Positions 12,745 through 24,330 of a DNA stretch of 64,000 bases are shown here, one piece after another. The stretch spans positions 79,423,830 to 79,487,829 of the forward strand of contig OZ023273.1 in assembly GCA_964007475.1 (NCBI GenBank), read 5' to 3'. The DNA is from Hybos culiciformis. Taxonomy: Eukaryota; Arthropoda; Insecta; Diptera; Hybotidae. Under the pieces are notes generated by a model that made no database searches, was not told the origin of the DNA, and was given only the letters and a program-made list of their open reading frames with translations. The position numbers and the translations under genes were made by a program. Numbering within the stretch: position 1 is the first letter of the stretch; every line of letters starts with the position of its first letter.

Positions 12745-13960
12745 TGTATATAAAAGTGAAGTTGTCTCTTTGTCTGTTTGTATGTTCCGAATAGGCTCCT
12801 AAACCTCTCAACCGATCGTTTTCAAACTTACACCATGTCTTTGTTTCAGGTCGGGGATCGTTATAGGCTATTTTAAAATTTTATTGGCCTCCTACCCCGG
12901 GACCTCCCCCGGGGGCGGACTTCAAAAATTCGTCCGATTTCATTCAAATTTGGTACATAAATAGAGGAACTGATTACACACATATTTCGTAACTAAAAAT
13001 TTGTTGACCTCCTACCCAGGGACCTCACTGGGGAGGTCATTAAAAGTTCGTCCGATTTCATTCAAATTTGACACGTAAAAAGAGGAAATGATAACACACA
13101 AATTTCGTAACAAAAAATTTATTGACCTCCTACTCTTGGGGAGGACTCAGAGGCGGTTCTAACGGGCGTCGCACATGGCGCTCGCCAGGGGCCCCGCAAT
13201 AGAAGGGCCCCGCGATAGAAAATAGTAGCTTCTATTCTATTCACAATTCCATGAAAACGCGAATTTTACAAAATGTTCCCTATACTGCAGTCATAGTGGA
13301 AAACACAGTATCTACCAAAATCTGAAAAATTTAGGTATTGATGGCATTTGATAGTAAAAATCACAAACTTTTGAATACAAAAAATTTGCCAAATTATTTT
13401 TGAAAATCGATCAAAATTTTCAAAAAAGTTTTTTTGATTGTAAAATGCTTTGTACATTTTGTTAAAATTATAAAATTTGGCGGCATGTATTTTCAAAAGT
13501 TTGTCCGATTTAATTTAAATTAGGTACATAAAAATGATTAAACACACGAATTTCGTAACAAAAAACTTAGCCCCCTCTTTTTAGAGGGCCTCTTCGAATA
13601 TATAGAAATCAAATATTCAATATTAAAAACTAAACCACTCAATCGATCGTTTCGAAATTTACACCGCCTCTTTATCTCGGAATCGTTAAAGGCTGTTTTA
13701 AAATTTGAATGGCACCCTACCCAGGGGAGGACTGCAAAAGTTCTTCCGATTTCATTCAAATTTGATTCAAAAAAAGCGGAAATGGATAAAAACACAAATT
13801 CGATTTCATACAATTTAAGTGTTGAATAAGTAGAAATAATAAATATTAATTCTTCTTAGATATTTTGCCAAAAAAATAACTAGCTCCTATAATTGTTCAT
13901 CAATCTGACAACAAAAATTTCCCTTAAAACAAGAACGTGTGTTCGGGTACAGCTAGTTTT
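12745..13960 (+). mobile_element. Helitron-like non-autonomous element
   Basis: The left end resembles insect Helitron/HINE ends (TATATAAAAGTGAAGTTGTC followed by TTTGTCTGTTTGTATG). The right end has a GAACGTGTGTTC hairpin followed by GGGTACAGCTAGT, typical of the CTAG-type 3' terminus. The interior repeats a block around TCGTCCGATTTCATTCAAAT and ATTTCGTAAC several times (about 12940, 13045, 13500, 13745). No terminal inverted repeats or rolling-circle helicase coding were seen. A GC-rich patch at 13147-13215 starting CAGAGGCGG may be a fragment of another element. Confidence 0.6.
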
Positions 13961-14309
13961 AATAATATATAGTTAAAAAAAACTAGAAACAAAATTGGCT
14001 GCTGAAACTGAAAAGTGGAGAAATAAATATTAGTTGTTAAAGTATATACGAGCCCTGCATCATAAGACCTCGTACGGGGGTTTTTTTTTTGGTTTTGTTC
14101 TACTTTTTTCCAGTTTTCTCCAGTTTTGTATTTTTTTCATCATAAACAAACCTTTTTAGGGAGTTTTGGTCTTTATAAAATTTTTTTTTTTTTAAGTTAA
14201 ATTTTGTGAAAAAAATTATTCTCAAAAAGTCTACTTTTTCAACTTTTTTTTTGGCCATCGTAGGAATTTTCTAAAGATGAAATTTGGGAGTAGTTAATTT
14301 TAGCTTTTT
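13961..14309. other. Low-complexity DNA, no gene seen
   Basis: T-rich, with GACCTCGTACGGGGG near 14066. Positions about 14100-14160 resemble 31704-31765 (ACTTTTTCCAGTTTTCTC type), so this is probably a dispersed repeat fragment. Confidence 0.4.
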
Positions 14310-14462
14310 GGGTTTTGTCGATAAAATAAAGGAGAGAGTCAAAAAACGCATTTGAAATTCCAAAAAACACATGCCAAAATTGCTATTTTTCGCGTTTTTG
14401 ACCTGTTTTTTGGAATTTCAAAGGCGTTTTTTGACTCTTCCCTTTATTTTAACAAACAAAAA
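14310..14462. repeat. Inverted repeat, about 150 bp
   Basis: The arms contain TAAAGGAGAGAGTCAAAAAA with CATTTGAAATTCCAAAAAAC on the left and the inverted equivalents ending GACTCTTCCCTTTATTTT on the right. This is a foldback-type repeat. Confidence 0.65.
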
Positions 14463-14820
14463 GGCCAGTAAATCATTTATTTTTTAGGATACCTACTGAG
14501 AATATTGTACTATCGAAAAATAAAAAAAATTAAATAAAATAGATCATTTTTATTTTCAAAACTGTATTATCTCTTAAGGATTTAATTCGATATTATTGGC
14601 AGTAAAGTTTTTCTTTGGGTTGGGTATAGAATCTTACAATCGAATCGTGACTAATCAACAATAAAAACCATGGGAATTAAACATAGAAAATATTATCGGA
14701 TATATAGTTATATCGAAAAATAATTATTTTATAATTGACTCAATATACCATTTTGATGTACCAACATTTTTAATATTAGTTTGAGTTATTATTAAAATTT
14801 TTATTTTATTATCTGTAATT

Positions 14821-15258
14821 ATACTGGACCCGACGAACGCGATGCGAATTTATGGACATTAACATTGATGACGCAAAAAATATAATCCATTTTATCTTTT
14901 TACGTAACGTCAACAAATAATATATGTACATTACATTTGAATCTTTCTTTCTTTCCTTCCATTGTCTTCGGTTTCGATACAATAATAACTAGAAATTTTC
15001 TTCATCACAAGATGAATTTTTGTAACCAGGTCTAATCTTGTTGTGTATTTTTTTTTTCTTTTTTTTTGTAAAATTTCGAAGTAAAAATTGGTGAATGAAA
15101 TTTAATCAAATATAATATACCTTAAAAAATATACCTTAAAACAAACCAAGATGTCAAAACATCACTACTGAACCACCAAACAAACGATGTTGATATTATC
15201 CGGAATAATCAACATAAATGTAATCAGCACGTCTTTCAGCGTTCGTCGGTCCGAGTAT
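14821..15258. mobile_element. 0.44-kb MITE with GGACCGACGAACGC termini
   Basis: The left end TACTGGACCCGACGAACGC is matched by the inverted right end GCGTTCGTCGGTCCGAGTA. The flanks read TATACT and AGTATA, so the target may be TA. The internal sequence is AT-rich and non-coding. Confidence 0.65.
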
Positions 15259-15356
15259 AACAATTTTGAGTAGAACAATAATGACCGTTTCACTTTTTTT
15301 ATTATACTAATTTTTGGCTTTTAAATATAATTTTCTTATTTTTCAGATTATTAAAA

Positions 15357-18084
15357 ATGGAAGCATATTTTAATGCTTCTTATAAATATGAAAATAAGCC
15401 AAAAATCATTGGTCTTCTTGATTTTGAAATGGCTGTTTTATATTTAAATTTAAAGGAAAATAATTTTAACAGAAAAAAAAATTAGTCTAATGAAAGACTC
15501 TCAAAGCTATTCAAAATTAAAAATTCAGAAAAAAATAGAAAACGATTTTATAATCTCTTCAATCGTTTGAAACAAAGTAAAAATAGATTACAAACTGATT
15601 CAATTAATGATCAGTTGAATCCTGACAATCTTGTTACAAAAATTAAAAAAAAAATTTTAAAAACGAAGAGGCTTCTGAAAGTTTCTTTGAACGTAACAAA
15701 AATGAGGTATTCAAAAATTATTTAGAGTCTTATAATTTAGAATCTAATGAATTTGATTATAATAATTTTGATTTAGACTCGAAAATAAATGAAGTTACTC
15801 ATAAAAATGAGCAAAATTTAAAAGAAAGCTTCTTTGAAACTAAAAAAAACGAGCAATTGAAAAATATTCAGAAGTCAAAGAAAAATTCGAGTCTTATAAT
15901 TTAGAATCTAACGAATTTGATTATAATAATTTTGATTTAGACTCGAAAATAAATGAAATTACTCATAAAAATGAGCAAAATTTAAAAGAAAGCTTCTTTG
16001 AAACTAAAAAAAATGAAGCAATTGAAAAATATTCAGAAGTCAAAGAAAAATTCGAGTCTTATAATTTAGAATCTAACGAATTTGATTATAATAATTTTGA
16101 TTTAGACTCGAAAATAAATGAAATTACTCATAAAAATGAGGAAAATTTAAAAGAGAGCTTCTTTGAAACTAAAAAAAATGAAGCAATTGAAAAATATTCA
16201 GAAATCAAAGAAATTGAGATTGAAAATGAGTCTGATAGTTTTAACTTAGATTCGATTAAGACTCCTGATTCTAAAATAAACAAAATAGAAAAATATCTCT
16301 CTTTAAAAACTATTTATAGTAAAAGTGATAGTCCAAATATAGAAATAAAATATGAAAAAGCACTTCCTGTAAGACCTAAACTTTCTTTTAAAGATTCGTT
16401 TCGCAAAATAGGTGAATTTAATATTCACTACCTTGGATTACAATTAATTGCAGACGAAGATATTGGTTTTACCATATCTGAAAAATTAACATTTTTAATT
16501 AGAGGAAATTTCAGAAAATTTAACAATGTCTGTATTTTATATTTCAAATCACTCTATAAAGCTTTAAGGGGGTATATATTATATGCTTATTGTGCTCACT
16601 TTAATTGTACAAAATATAATTTTTTAATATTTGATTCAGCAAAAGTAGAAATATTAAGATCTTCAAAATATCCCACTCATGGAGTAAATATAAAAGAGTC
16701 GGAAAAAAAAGTTGTTAGACTCACTTCACAAGTCAGGGGTATTGAAAGGCTTTTAATGAAATATGACCTGCGCTCTTACAACTCATACAATTATTCGAAT
16801 GAACAGGCGAATCGAGCTGCAAGTTCCATTGTTGAAAAAGGCAACCTTCAAGGAATTAAAAGTAAATATGTAGTCCGAAAAGTAAATCAAGAAAAAAACT
16901 GAGAACTTGATTGCGCTATTGATGACTTTTTAGATCTTTCTCAAAAACAGAAATATTGTCATTACATAAAAAAAATTATGAATCCGTATGCAGTTTACTT
17001 ATTTCATGAAATCTATTTTAAAAAAATTTTCGAATTCTGTACGGAAAAAACTTTGTATTTTGACGCAACCGGTAATATTATACGACCGCCAAAAGGAACT
17101 GAAAAACGTGTTTTGTTTTATACTGGGGTTATGAGGCTAAAAAATAACAAAGTATTGCCCCTTTTTAGCATGATAAGCAGTGATCATGACGCTAATGCGA
17201 TTGGATCATTTTTAGCTAACATTAGAAATACGCTTCAAAAACTTAAATGTTTTAAAAAAATCGATGAAGTGGTTACTGACGTCAGCTTTGCTAATGTTAA
17301 TGCCTTTATAAGAGAGTGGAATTTTATGGAAAATCCTCATAGTAACCACTCTGAATGTGCGGTAATATACCTCAATAAATGTTTCGATTTGGTTTATAAT
17401 AATCGTCAAACAATTGAACGTAATTCTATTTTAGTTCGATTTTGTTGCTGCCACTTTATGAAGATTATTTGCAACGATGTTGCAAAACACTTCACCGATC
17501 GAAAAATAAAAATATTTTTTAAATCAATTTTAGGAGCAGCTTTTAATATAAACTCGTTAACTGAAGCCGCAATGTTTTTCGAACATTTTTGTGTAATTTT
17601 ATCTGCCAAGACAAAAGAAAATGAATCTTTTGAGTCAAGTTACAGATATTTTGATGATTTTCTTCGAGAAAAAGAAGGAAATCATAATTCTTTCGAAAAA
17701 AATAATGACATGATTAATGACGATGAAGTAGAAAAATTCATGCTTGGTAGTAAAAATTTGGAAAATCTTCCAACTTATAAAAGAAGTAAGTTTTATAGCT
17801 ATTTTATGATAATACAAGAAAAAGTTAATAAAAAGGTTGCAGATGAAGAATCTAAAACTGTTTCTTTGTTAAAAAATGAGTTAAATAATCAATTATTTTT
17901 GACTCATGCCATTAAACATTTTTTTTCTTACCTTCCTTTCTGGACTTGCTTAATGAAAAACAAAAGGGCAAGTAATGCACCAGTTGAAGGCCTTTTTAAT
18001 ATATACAAGCATAAATTACTAAAAGAAGGAAAAAACAAAAGTTCTAGAGTAATTGATATTCTCATTAACAATTCACTGTTTTGA
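15357..18084 (+). pseudogene. MULE-type transposase, degenerate
   Basis: The gene is readable from an ATG at 15357, just after a pyrimidine-rich TTTCAG. The best-preserved part (from 16978) has the DDE core: D29 in LYFDATGN, D101 in VVTDVSFANVNAF, the CCCHF zinc-type signature near residues 157-160, and a C-terminal ASNAPVEGLFNIYKH block. Upstream are a C/H-rich segment (YCAHFNCTKYNF, about 16590) and an acidic tandem-repeat region. Lesions are a TAG at 15483, a frame change near 15655, a 1-bp loss near 15853 and a TGA at 16900. The frame stops at 18084 just before a foldback insertion. Reading appears to resume in a compatible frame at about 18718 and leads into a Ulp1-type protease, so one long gene is plausible. 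The Mutator-like assignment rests on motif resemblance and on the Ulp1 partnership known in some MULEs. Confidence 0.7.
15725..16215 (+). repeat. 165-bp in-frame tandem repeat in the transposase
   Basis: Three copies start at 15725, 15889 and 16054 (periods 164 and 165 bp). The unit encodes 55 residues including ESYNLESNEFDYNNFDLDSK and KESFFETKKNEAIEKYSE. The first copy lacks one base, which shifts its frame against the others. The near identity of the copies implies recent duplication. Confidence 0.85.
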
Positions 18085-18086
18085 CA

Positions 18087-18715
18087 GTCCCTCCGTGGCC
18101 ATTTATGGAACGTAGGAGAACATATAAAATTTTTTTTTTCGTGAAATTTGTATGAAAATATGCGATTTGAAATTTTATTTAAGTTATAATTAATTAGTTA
18201 ATTAATAAAAATGAATAGAAAAAATTTTGAGGTCTGCGGAATATCATTAGCAAACAATTCTATAGGTAGAAATATTTCCATGCATTACTTTTTCATCCAA
18301 AATAATTCAAAATATAAAAACACCTAACAAAAAAAAAAAATTAAGTACAATTTTCAGTTCATAACAAATATAAAAATGTAAAAAAAAGTTATTATTGGAA
18401 ATTCTCATACATTTGGAGTCTAAATAATATTGGTAAGTTTTTCAAATTTAAATTAAAAATAGTTCTTTTTTTTATACACTTTTTGATTTTGAATTATTTT
18501 GGATGAAAAAGAAATGCATGGAAATATTTCTACCTATAGAATTGTTTGCTAATGATATTCCGCAGAACTCAAAATTTTTTCTATTCATTTTTATTAATTA
18601 ACTAATTAATTATAACTTAAATAAAATTTCAAATCGCATATTTTCATACAAATTTCACGAAAAAAAATATTTTATATGTTCTCCTACGTTCCATAAATGG
18701 CCATAGGCGGCGCTA
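18087..18715. mobile_element. Foldback element inside the MULE gene
   Basis: The left arm (about 18096-18325) and right arm (about 18480-18703) are long inverted copies sharing TGGCCATTTATGGAACGTAG, AATATTTCCATGCAT and AGCAAACAATTCTATAGGTA. A unique loop of about 150 bp separates them. The flanks read TTTTGACA on the left (18079-18086) and TTTGGACA on the right (18716-18723), an imperfect 8-bp duplication. The outermost bases GTCCCTCCG and GGCGGCGCTA are only partly complementary. Confidence 0.8.
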
Positions 18716-20002
18716 TTTGGACATTTAAACAAGTGAATACTCGTAACATTTTAAAAACCCTTGAATTTAAAGGGGAAGAAAAACAATATTGTTCCCAAAA
18801 AATGATTTTAGAACAAACCAAATCTTGTTTGTTAAAAAAAGAAAAAAAGCCATCATTATACTTGGCCAAGAAAAAAAGAGAAAATTTTGTGAATACGAAA
18901 TTTATTCTGAGCACAATTATGCAAAGGTACAAGAAGACCTAATTTCATTATGTTCGACGCCAAAGAAAATAAAAACTCTAATTTTGGATAAAGATGATCC
19001 AATGAATTTAAATTTAACTGAAAATTGGAATAAAACTCTTTCTATCAAAAGAAAGAGTTATTTGTTGTTTTCCCCAAGATTTATCAAACCAATCAAACTT
19101 CCACATATAGTTGATAAAATTGAAGCATTGGAAGACGACGAGGATTGTTCTGATACTTCTACTAACAATAACGAGATATGCAAATACGAAAATGGTATTG
19201 TTAAAAGCACAAAATACTATGCTAAATATAGTAGTTCCAAAATTGAACACATATTTTTAGGAGCATACAGAGAAAATGAATCGTTGAAAAATAACGATGT
19301 AAATAAGTTTTTAACTTTAGAAAGTTTCTTAACGCTTTTTGGGTGTGAATGGTTAGATAGTAGTGTAATAGATATAACCATAGCATGTCTAATTAAAAAA
19401 TATGATAAAACGAAATGTTTGGTCAACTTGACCACAATCTTTCTTGTTGTATTATTCAAGATCTAGATTTAACGTATTTTAATTCTTCCGATTTGAAGGA
19501 AAAAGATATAATATTTTCAAAAATTAATCTAAATAATCAGCACTGGTCGCTTGCTGTGATAAATGTCAAAAAGGAAGAATTTTATATAATTGATCCACAG
19601 GGGACCTATATGACAGCAATAAAACATAATCTTAAAAGATTCAATAAATTTTTCAAGGAAAAAAATATATTTAATAAACTAAGACCAGTTTATCCACCGG
19701 CTCATTATATACAAAATAATGATTATAGTTGCGGACCGCTTATTTGCGAGTTCGCTGAAAAAATAATTGTCGACCCTGAAAAGCCTGACTTAAAAAAAGC
19801 GAATCCAATATTATTTCGAAAGAAAGCAATAAAATTATTATTGTCTCAATCTGAAAACACTAAAACTTTTTGTATGTACTGTGGAAAAAATGCTACAGAA
19901 GAAATTAAAAATTGTAGCCTATGCGAAAAATGTATGTGCAACAGTTGTTTTCAAATCTATTATAAAAAATCAAAAAGTAATAAAGAAACAGAAATAAAAT
20001 AA
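18716..20002 (+). pseudogene. Ulp1/C48-type cysteine protease of the MULE
   Basis: The C-terminal frame (19415-20002) has the catalytic triad of the Ulp1 SUMO-protease fold: H43 in NNQHWSLAV, D60 in YIIDPQG and C106 in DYSCGPLIC. A cysteine-rich zinc-binding-like tail (C153, C156, C167, C170, C173, C175, C178) follows. The upstream half lies in two other frames (18697-18942 and 18789-19466), with shifts near 18800-18930 and 19400-19420. The WLDSSVIDITIACLIKK stretch corresponds to the family's N-terminal helix. Mutator-like transposons of several kingdoms carry Ulp1 domains, and these may process proteins or modify SUMO or ubiquitin during transposition. The frameshifts make this copy non-functional unless they are sequencing errors. 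Confidence 0.7.
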
Positions 20003-20513
20003 AGATAAAGTATTAAAATTATCAGTGTGTGAAAATATTAAAATTATCAGTGTCTTGAAATCATTTTTCTAAATTAATTGGTGTTATTTAAATTTTATTT
20101 TTTGTTATATTATTTTTAAAAAAAAATTTCCGTGGATTATGCCTACTGGGGAAACCACATTAAAAAAAACGCGCCCTTAGCTCTACCTCCCCAACAACCA
20201 ATGGGTTAAGGTGGTGTGGAAAAGAGCTTTATAAATTTAATTATAAATGAAATAACAAAATTAATTATTATAAAGGTAATAAAATATTTTTTTCAGCATT
20301 GTTCAAAGTATCGTATAGTGATATTAAAATAAAATTAAAAAAAAAACCCTTTATCTGTAATTAAAAATATCATTTTTACAGATTTTGGACTATGCTAGAT
20401 TTTTAAAATTTTCCAGAGTGCGGCACTTTAAAATAGATACTTATAAAATATATAATAAATATAAATTTACAGATATTCCATTTCTAATCATTTTTTCATT
20501 TTTGTTCTCCTAG
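20003..20513. other. No gene seen
   Basis: AT-rich except at about 20130-20225 (CTACCTCCCCAACAACC and AAGGTGGTGTGG), where short complementary blocks could pair. It probably contains the 3' end of the MULE, but no terminal repeat was identified. Confidence 0.4.
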
Positions 20514-21190
20514 GTAATACAAGATTATGTAACTCCACCTAAGAAAGAATTTGCTCGTAGTTTAGAAAAAAATATTAAAAATTGCTTTGATCATTTCAAC
20601 CCTATCATGTAAACTAGGTATTTGCTCAAATAATTTTGATGCTGTCCTTTGTTTTTTTTCGACCATTACGCTTATTATAAATGTTTTTTCAGTTTAAGAA
20701 AGCAATCAAGTAATTTTTTTTATTATCGTATTTCAGTTAAAAGATTTTCTTTGCGATGATATTGATACTTCCATAAGAGATCAAATTAAAAAAGCTGCTC
20801 TTGCCATTAGTAGTGTTGTTCAGGAGAAAATTTCAAATGGGGATGTCATCTGAACAATTGGATGGTATATTTAAATTTCATTTTAAATCTCTAAATTTTT
20901 TATTATTGAAATCTGTATAATTTTAGATCCTCATTGATAAGCCACATACTAAAAGAACCCTATTTAAGAAAAATTGATTTTCGTGTGATTGTGGTGATTT
21001 GGTGAAGGACATGAACTTCTGCGTCGTTTAGCCGGAAAAGAAAATTCTTGCACATAAGTTTTGATTAATGCAACAGGATTTGTAAAGTTACAAAAATATT
21101 ATTTTAAAAATGGTTATATTATGGCAAAAACAGGAACCGCTCACTCAATGTTCCAGTTTTAGTTTGTTGTGAAATCCATAAATTTAGCGA
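20514..21190 (+). pseudogene. EIF2B4: eIF2B delta subunit fragment (EIF2B4-like)
   Basis: Three spliced-looking pieces match translation initiation factor eIF2B subunit delta, part of the guanine-nucleotide exchange factor for eIF2. Exon 1 (20514-20612) has VIQDYVTPPKKEFARSLE after a TAG acceptor. Exon 2 (20737-20864) has AALAISSVVQEKISNGDVI, the conserved KISNGDVI block. Exon 3 (20927-about 21190) has SSLISHILKEPYLRKIDFRV, EGHELLRRLAGKE, KTGTAH and NVPVLVCCEIHKFSDKT. Frame lesions include TAA near 20610, TGA near 20851, TGA near 20999, and small deletions inside exon 3. The N-terminal half and the last C-terminal segment are missing. Retained introns show that this copy arose at the DNA level, not by retrocopying. 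The family assignment is from remembered conserved motifs. Confidence 0.8.
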
Positions 21191-21245
21191 TAAGACTTTT
21201 TTATTTTAATTTGAATACTTTAATATTTTTTTTAATCAATTTCAG

Positions 21246-22517
21246 GAAATGGTTATTGATAAAGTACAAGGTAAATGTATACGTCGTTATCTGGTTTATG
21301 ACATTATGATGTTTGGAAACGAAAATATTGCAAAATCAACTTTTTTTCCTATTCGATTGATTGCAATGCATCCAAAAAGAAATTATTGGTTAGTTATTTT
21401 GGTAACTGGATTTAATTTGTTTCTTTCATTTAAATTTTATATATTCTAGCTCCACGGCATGAAGCTATAAAATTTGGTCTATTAAATAGAAATTTAGAAT
21501 CATTTAGTGTAAGGCATAAAGATTTTTGGCCTGTGACTATGGCAAAAAAATTATTAGAACCGAAGTTCGCCCAGTCATTGAGCCATGAACAAGATGGACT
21601 TATCTTTCAACCTTCCTTGGAGGTAAGTAATCTGCTTTTTTATAAATTTACTAGAAATATGTTAAAGCTAGAACAGAGATTGGCTGTAGAATAATGTGGA
21701 CGATATTTTTTTTACAATTTTACAAGTTAAATCAAGAAACTTTTAAATTTTTATAGACCTAAGAACATATTATTACTTTCTTGGCTTATTTTAATGAATA
21801 AAAAATCCTGAGCATCGCGAGATATTTTACTTACCTTAATTACTTGGTTTAAACGAGGAAAGTGTTCAAATATATATTTGTTATTTAAAACTATTTTAAT
21901 TTCAATTTAATTAATTAAATAATTTTTAAATTTTTGTTTAGCCTTATATACCCGGACAATCGGCAGAAGTTTTAAAATGGAAACCACTTCACATGAATTC
22001 AGTTAATTTCCGGTTAAAAATTAGTTCAGAATGCGGTGTGTAAATATTTTAGAATTTTTTTTTTTGAAAAATAGAGCAAGTGAATATTTAATTTTTCCAG
22101 AATTTTGAGCAAAAAAATTGGCTATTTGTATGTGGGTGGACACGACTCAAATAAAATACACAAAAGCAATAAAAGATTTGGATAATAAAATAGTTGAGTG
22201 TTCCTTTGAGAATAATCAATGGATATTTATGCGTGAACGTACAGATAAATCTTATCCTAACAGTTATACCACTGCAATTGGTAAGTTAAAATTATAATGT
22301 TTTTTACTTTATGGTGTAATATAAGTAACTAATACAAATGATTGCTTTTTCATGATTAATAGTAAAATTAACAAATTTCTTTAATATACTTTTAGCGGTA
22401 GGGAAAAGTATAGGAAAACCTGTCACCAAACAAATCTTATTAAATTTTATAGAAAACAGACGATTTTGTGACGACAATGAAATGATGCCACCACCAAAGA
22501 CGCGATTAATAAATTAA
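21246..22517 (+). pseudogene. RNGTT: mRNA-capping enzyme, C-terminal half (RNGTT-like)
   Basis: Five exons (21246-21388, 21450-21622, 21942-22035, 22101-22280, 22396-22517) encode the second half of the guanylyltransferase domain of metazoan mRNA-capping enzyme, the nuclear enzyme that adds GMP to the 5' end of pre-mRNA. Recognisable blocks are EMVIDKVQGK and RRYLVYDIM (exon 1), SHEQDGLIFQP (exon 2), EVLKWKPLHMNSVNFRLK (exon 3), IGYLYVGG and [17 protein letters not shown] (exon 4) and KPVTKQILLNFIE with a MMPPPK tail and TAA (exon 5). Most junctions have GT and AG signals. The N-terminal RNA triphosphatase domain and the KxDG lysine exon are absent upstream, where an eIF2B fragment lies instead. 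Exon 4 has a frameshift after YVGGHD, and the exon 1/exon 2 phase does not match. It is a truncated pseudogene. Confidence 0.85.
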
Positions 22518-23221
22518 TGAATAAAATACTTTACAAAAAAGTTGTTCTTCTCGAACAAATTTTAAATGTTTATAAAATATATTATTTACTTATATATTAT
22601 ATTATTGTACGAATCATCAGACAAAAATGTCATTAATATTATCAAAAAAAAAATTTCATACTATTTTATTTTACATTTTTCTTTTTCATGTACATTTTTA
22701 TGTAAATCCGAATTTTTAGTTTGTTTCAAAAAATTCGTTAATTAAAAAATAAATTAAAAATTGTCAGATCAAATACTTCATTTCAATTTCCATGACTGTA
22801 TTTTGTAGTTAAATACGACTTACATCTAGAAGATTTTTTGGTGAGATAGAAGATATATACCTAATGTGAAAAACAAAAAAGTCGCGAAAACACTGCATGA
22901 AAACATAAACAATACATATTTAAATTAGATCACAATTTTTTTTCTAACTGAATTTCAAGTGTTATAGAAATATTGAATCAAATTTTCGAATGTGTGATAA
23001 TTTTACTAGGCAATTTTAAAGATAATATAACAATAGATACATTACTATTATTGTGATAATCATTAACTGTACTAAAATTCAGTTTTAATTAAAATTTAAA
23101 AAAACGTTTCCAGAGTATCTATCTTTCGAGCATACAATTATTTATTTTGTTTTAAAAAAATTAATTAAGAACAAATAAAGTAAACATTTTTATGGTCATT
23201 ATAATTATTATATATAATATT
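22518..23221. other. AT-rich intergenic DNA between convergent fragments
   Basis: Lies tail-to-tail between the capping-enzyme and DUS2 fragments. No coding or repeat structure was recognised. Confidence 0.5.
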
Positions 23222-24261
23222 TTAGGCTAATATACTACCATTCTTAATAAGTGATTCTTCAGTAACTAAATTTAAATACAAAAAAACTAGTGCTGAATCT
23301 TGCTCTGCATATTTCTTATTTTTTTCACAAAAAGAACTTCGAAATTTTTTATTGTGAAAAGGTATAACTGTGCGAAAAAGTTTATCTTCGTTATGAGTTT
23401 GATATTTTGGCCTTTCAATGTTATTCCTAATGACATACTTTTTGGTAATTCCAGATCTTTTGTATAATTTGACCTGTAAAATGCAATATTTTTTCAGACG
23501 AATCATCAACTTTTCGCATTTTTTCTTTTGGTTCTGAATTATCATCACATATTTTTCCTGGAATGACATCTCTTCTTCCCAACATTCCCATATTTTGATA
23601 ATGTAGTTGTTTTTTATAACAATAATCTCCTAAATCCCATATATCGCTAAATAATATTTAAAAAAAAAGGTTAAAAGAAATTTAAGAAATTACACATTTA
23701 ATATTTTTCTTGTTCGTACCAAATTTGTTGTAATGTTTGACAATTTAAAAACCGCTTCAGCATATTTTGTACACAATATTTAGTGTTTGAAGGTGAATTA
23801 TCAAAATCTACACATCACATCATCAATGGGTAAAAGACCTAAAAGCAGAAGAACCATAAGTAAATATCAAGTACATATAATGTATAAGAACCATGTTTAC
23901 TTCTAATGTAAAACCTACCATCTTTACGAAAAATTGATGCATTAAATTCTGCAGCTCAGGCTATCATGACGTTATCCACTCCACATAAACTTCTAAATTT
24001 GTCAATATCGTTATATTTTTCTATTTCTCTAGAACCCCATTAGCAATAATTGGGATATCAACACAATTAGCCAATAATCTAATATAATCTGAAATAATAA
24101 TATGACTACATTTGTATAAAAACATTTTTTGATTATTCTAGCAGGATGCGGATCATGTCTTGGTCGTTCATCTCTAAATCTTGCATGAACGGCAATTGCT
24201 TTTATTCCTGTTGATGCTAATTCTTGAACTAATTCCATCGTCTCGTCTACAGTTTTCAGAA
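23222..24261 (-). pseudogene. DUS2: tRNA-dihydrouridine synthase 2 fragment (DUS2-like)
   Basis: Four exon-like pieces on the minus strand match DUS2, the flavoenzyme that reduces uridine in the tRNA D-loop. Piece 1 (24261-about 24130) has TGIKAIAVHARFRDERPRHD. Piece 2 (24088-23919) has VDIPIIAN, NDIDKFRSL and AAEFNASIFRKD. Piece 3 (23838-23720) has FDNSPSNTKYCVQNML and CQTLQQI. Piece 4 (23646-23222) has DIWDLGDY and a C-terminal double-stranded-RNA-binding segment with EKNKKYAEQDSALV, ending in TAA. Lesions are one missing G in the conserved NGGS motif, an Arg codon turned into TGA after VMIA, a small deletion before FDNSPS and frame breaks in piece 4. The N-terminal FMN-barrel exons are absent: a MITE and unrelated DNA lie upstream. 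Confidence 0.85.
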
Positions 24262-24330
24262 TTCTAAAAAAAAAGTTTTAATACCATTTACATATATGAA
24301 CTAATTTTTTCAAATAGGTATATTTTTTAT

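Noticed and set aside
20514..22517. Single fused eIF2B-capping-enzyme gene
   Set aside because: The eIF2B part ends with stops and no donor into the capping-enzyme exon. Adjacency of two fragments is simpler.
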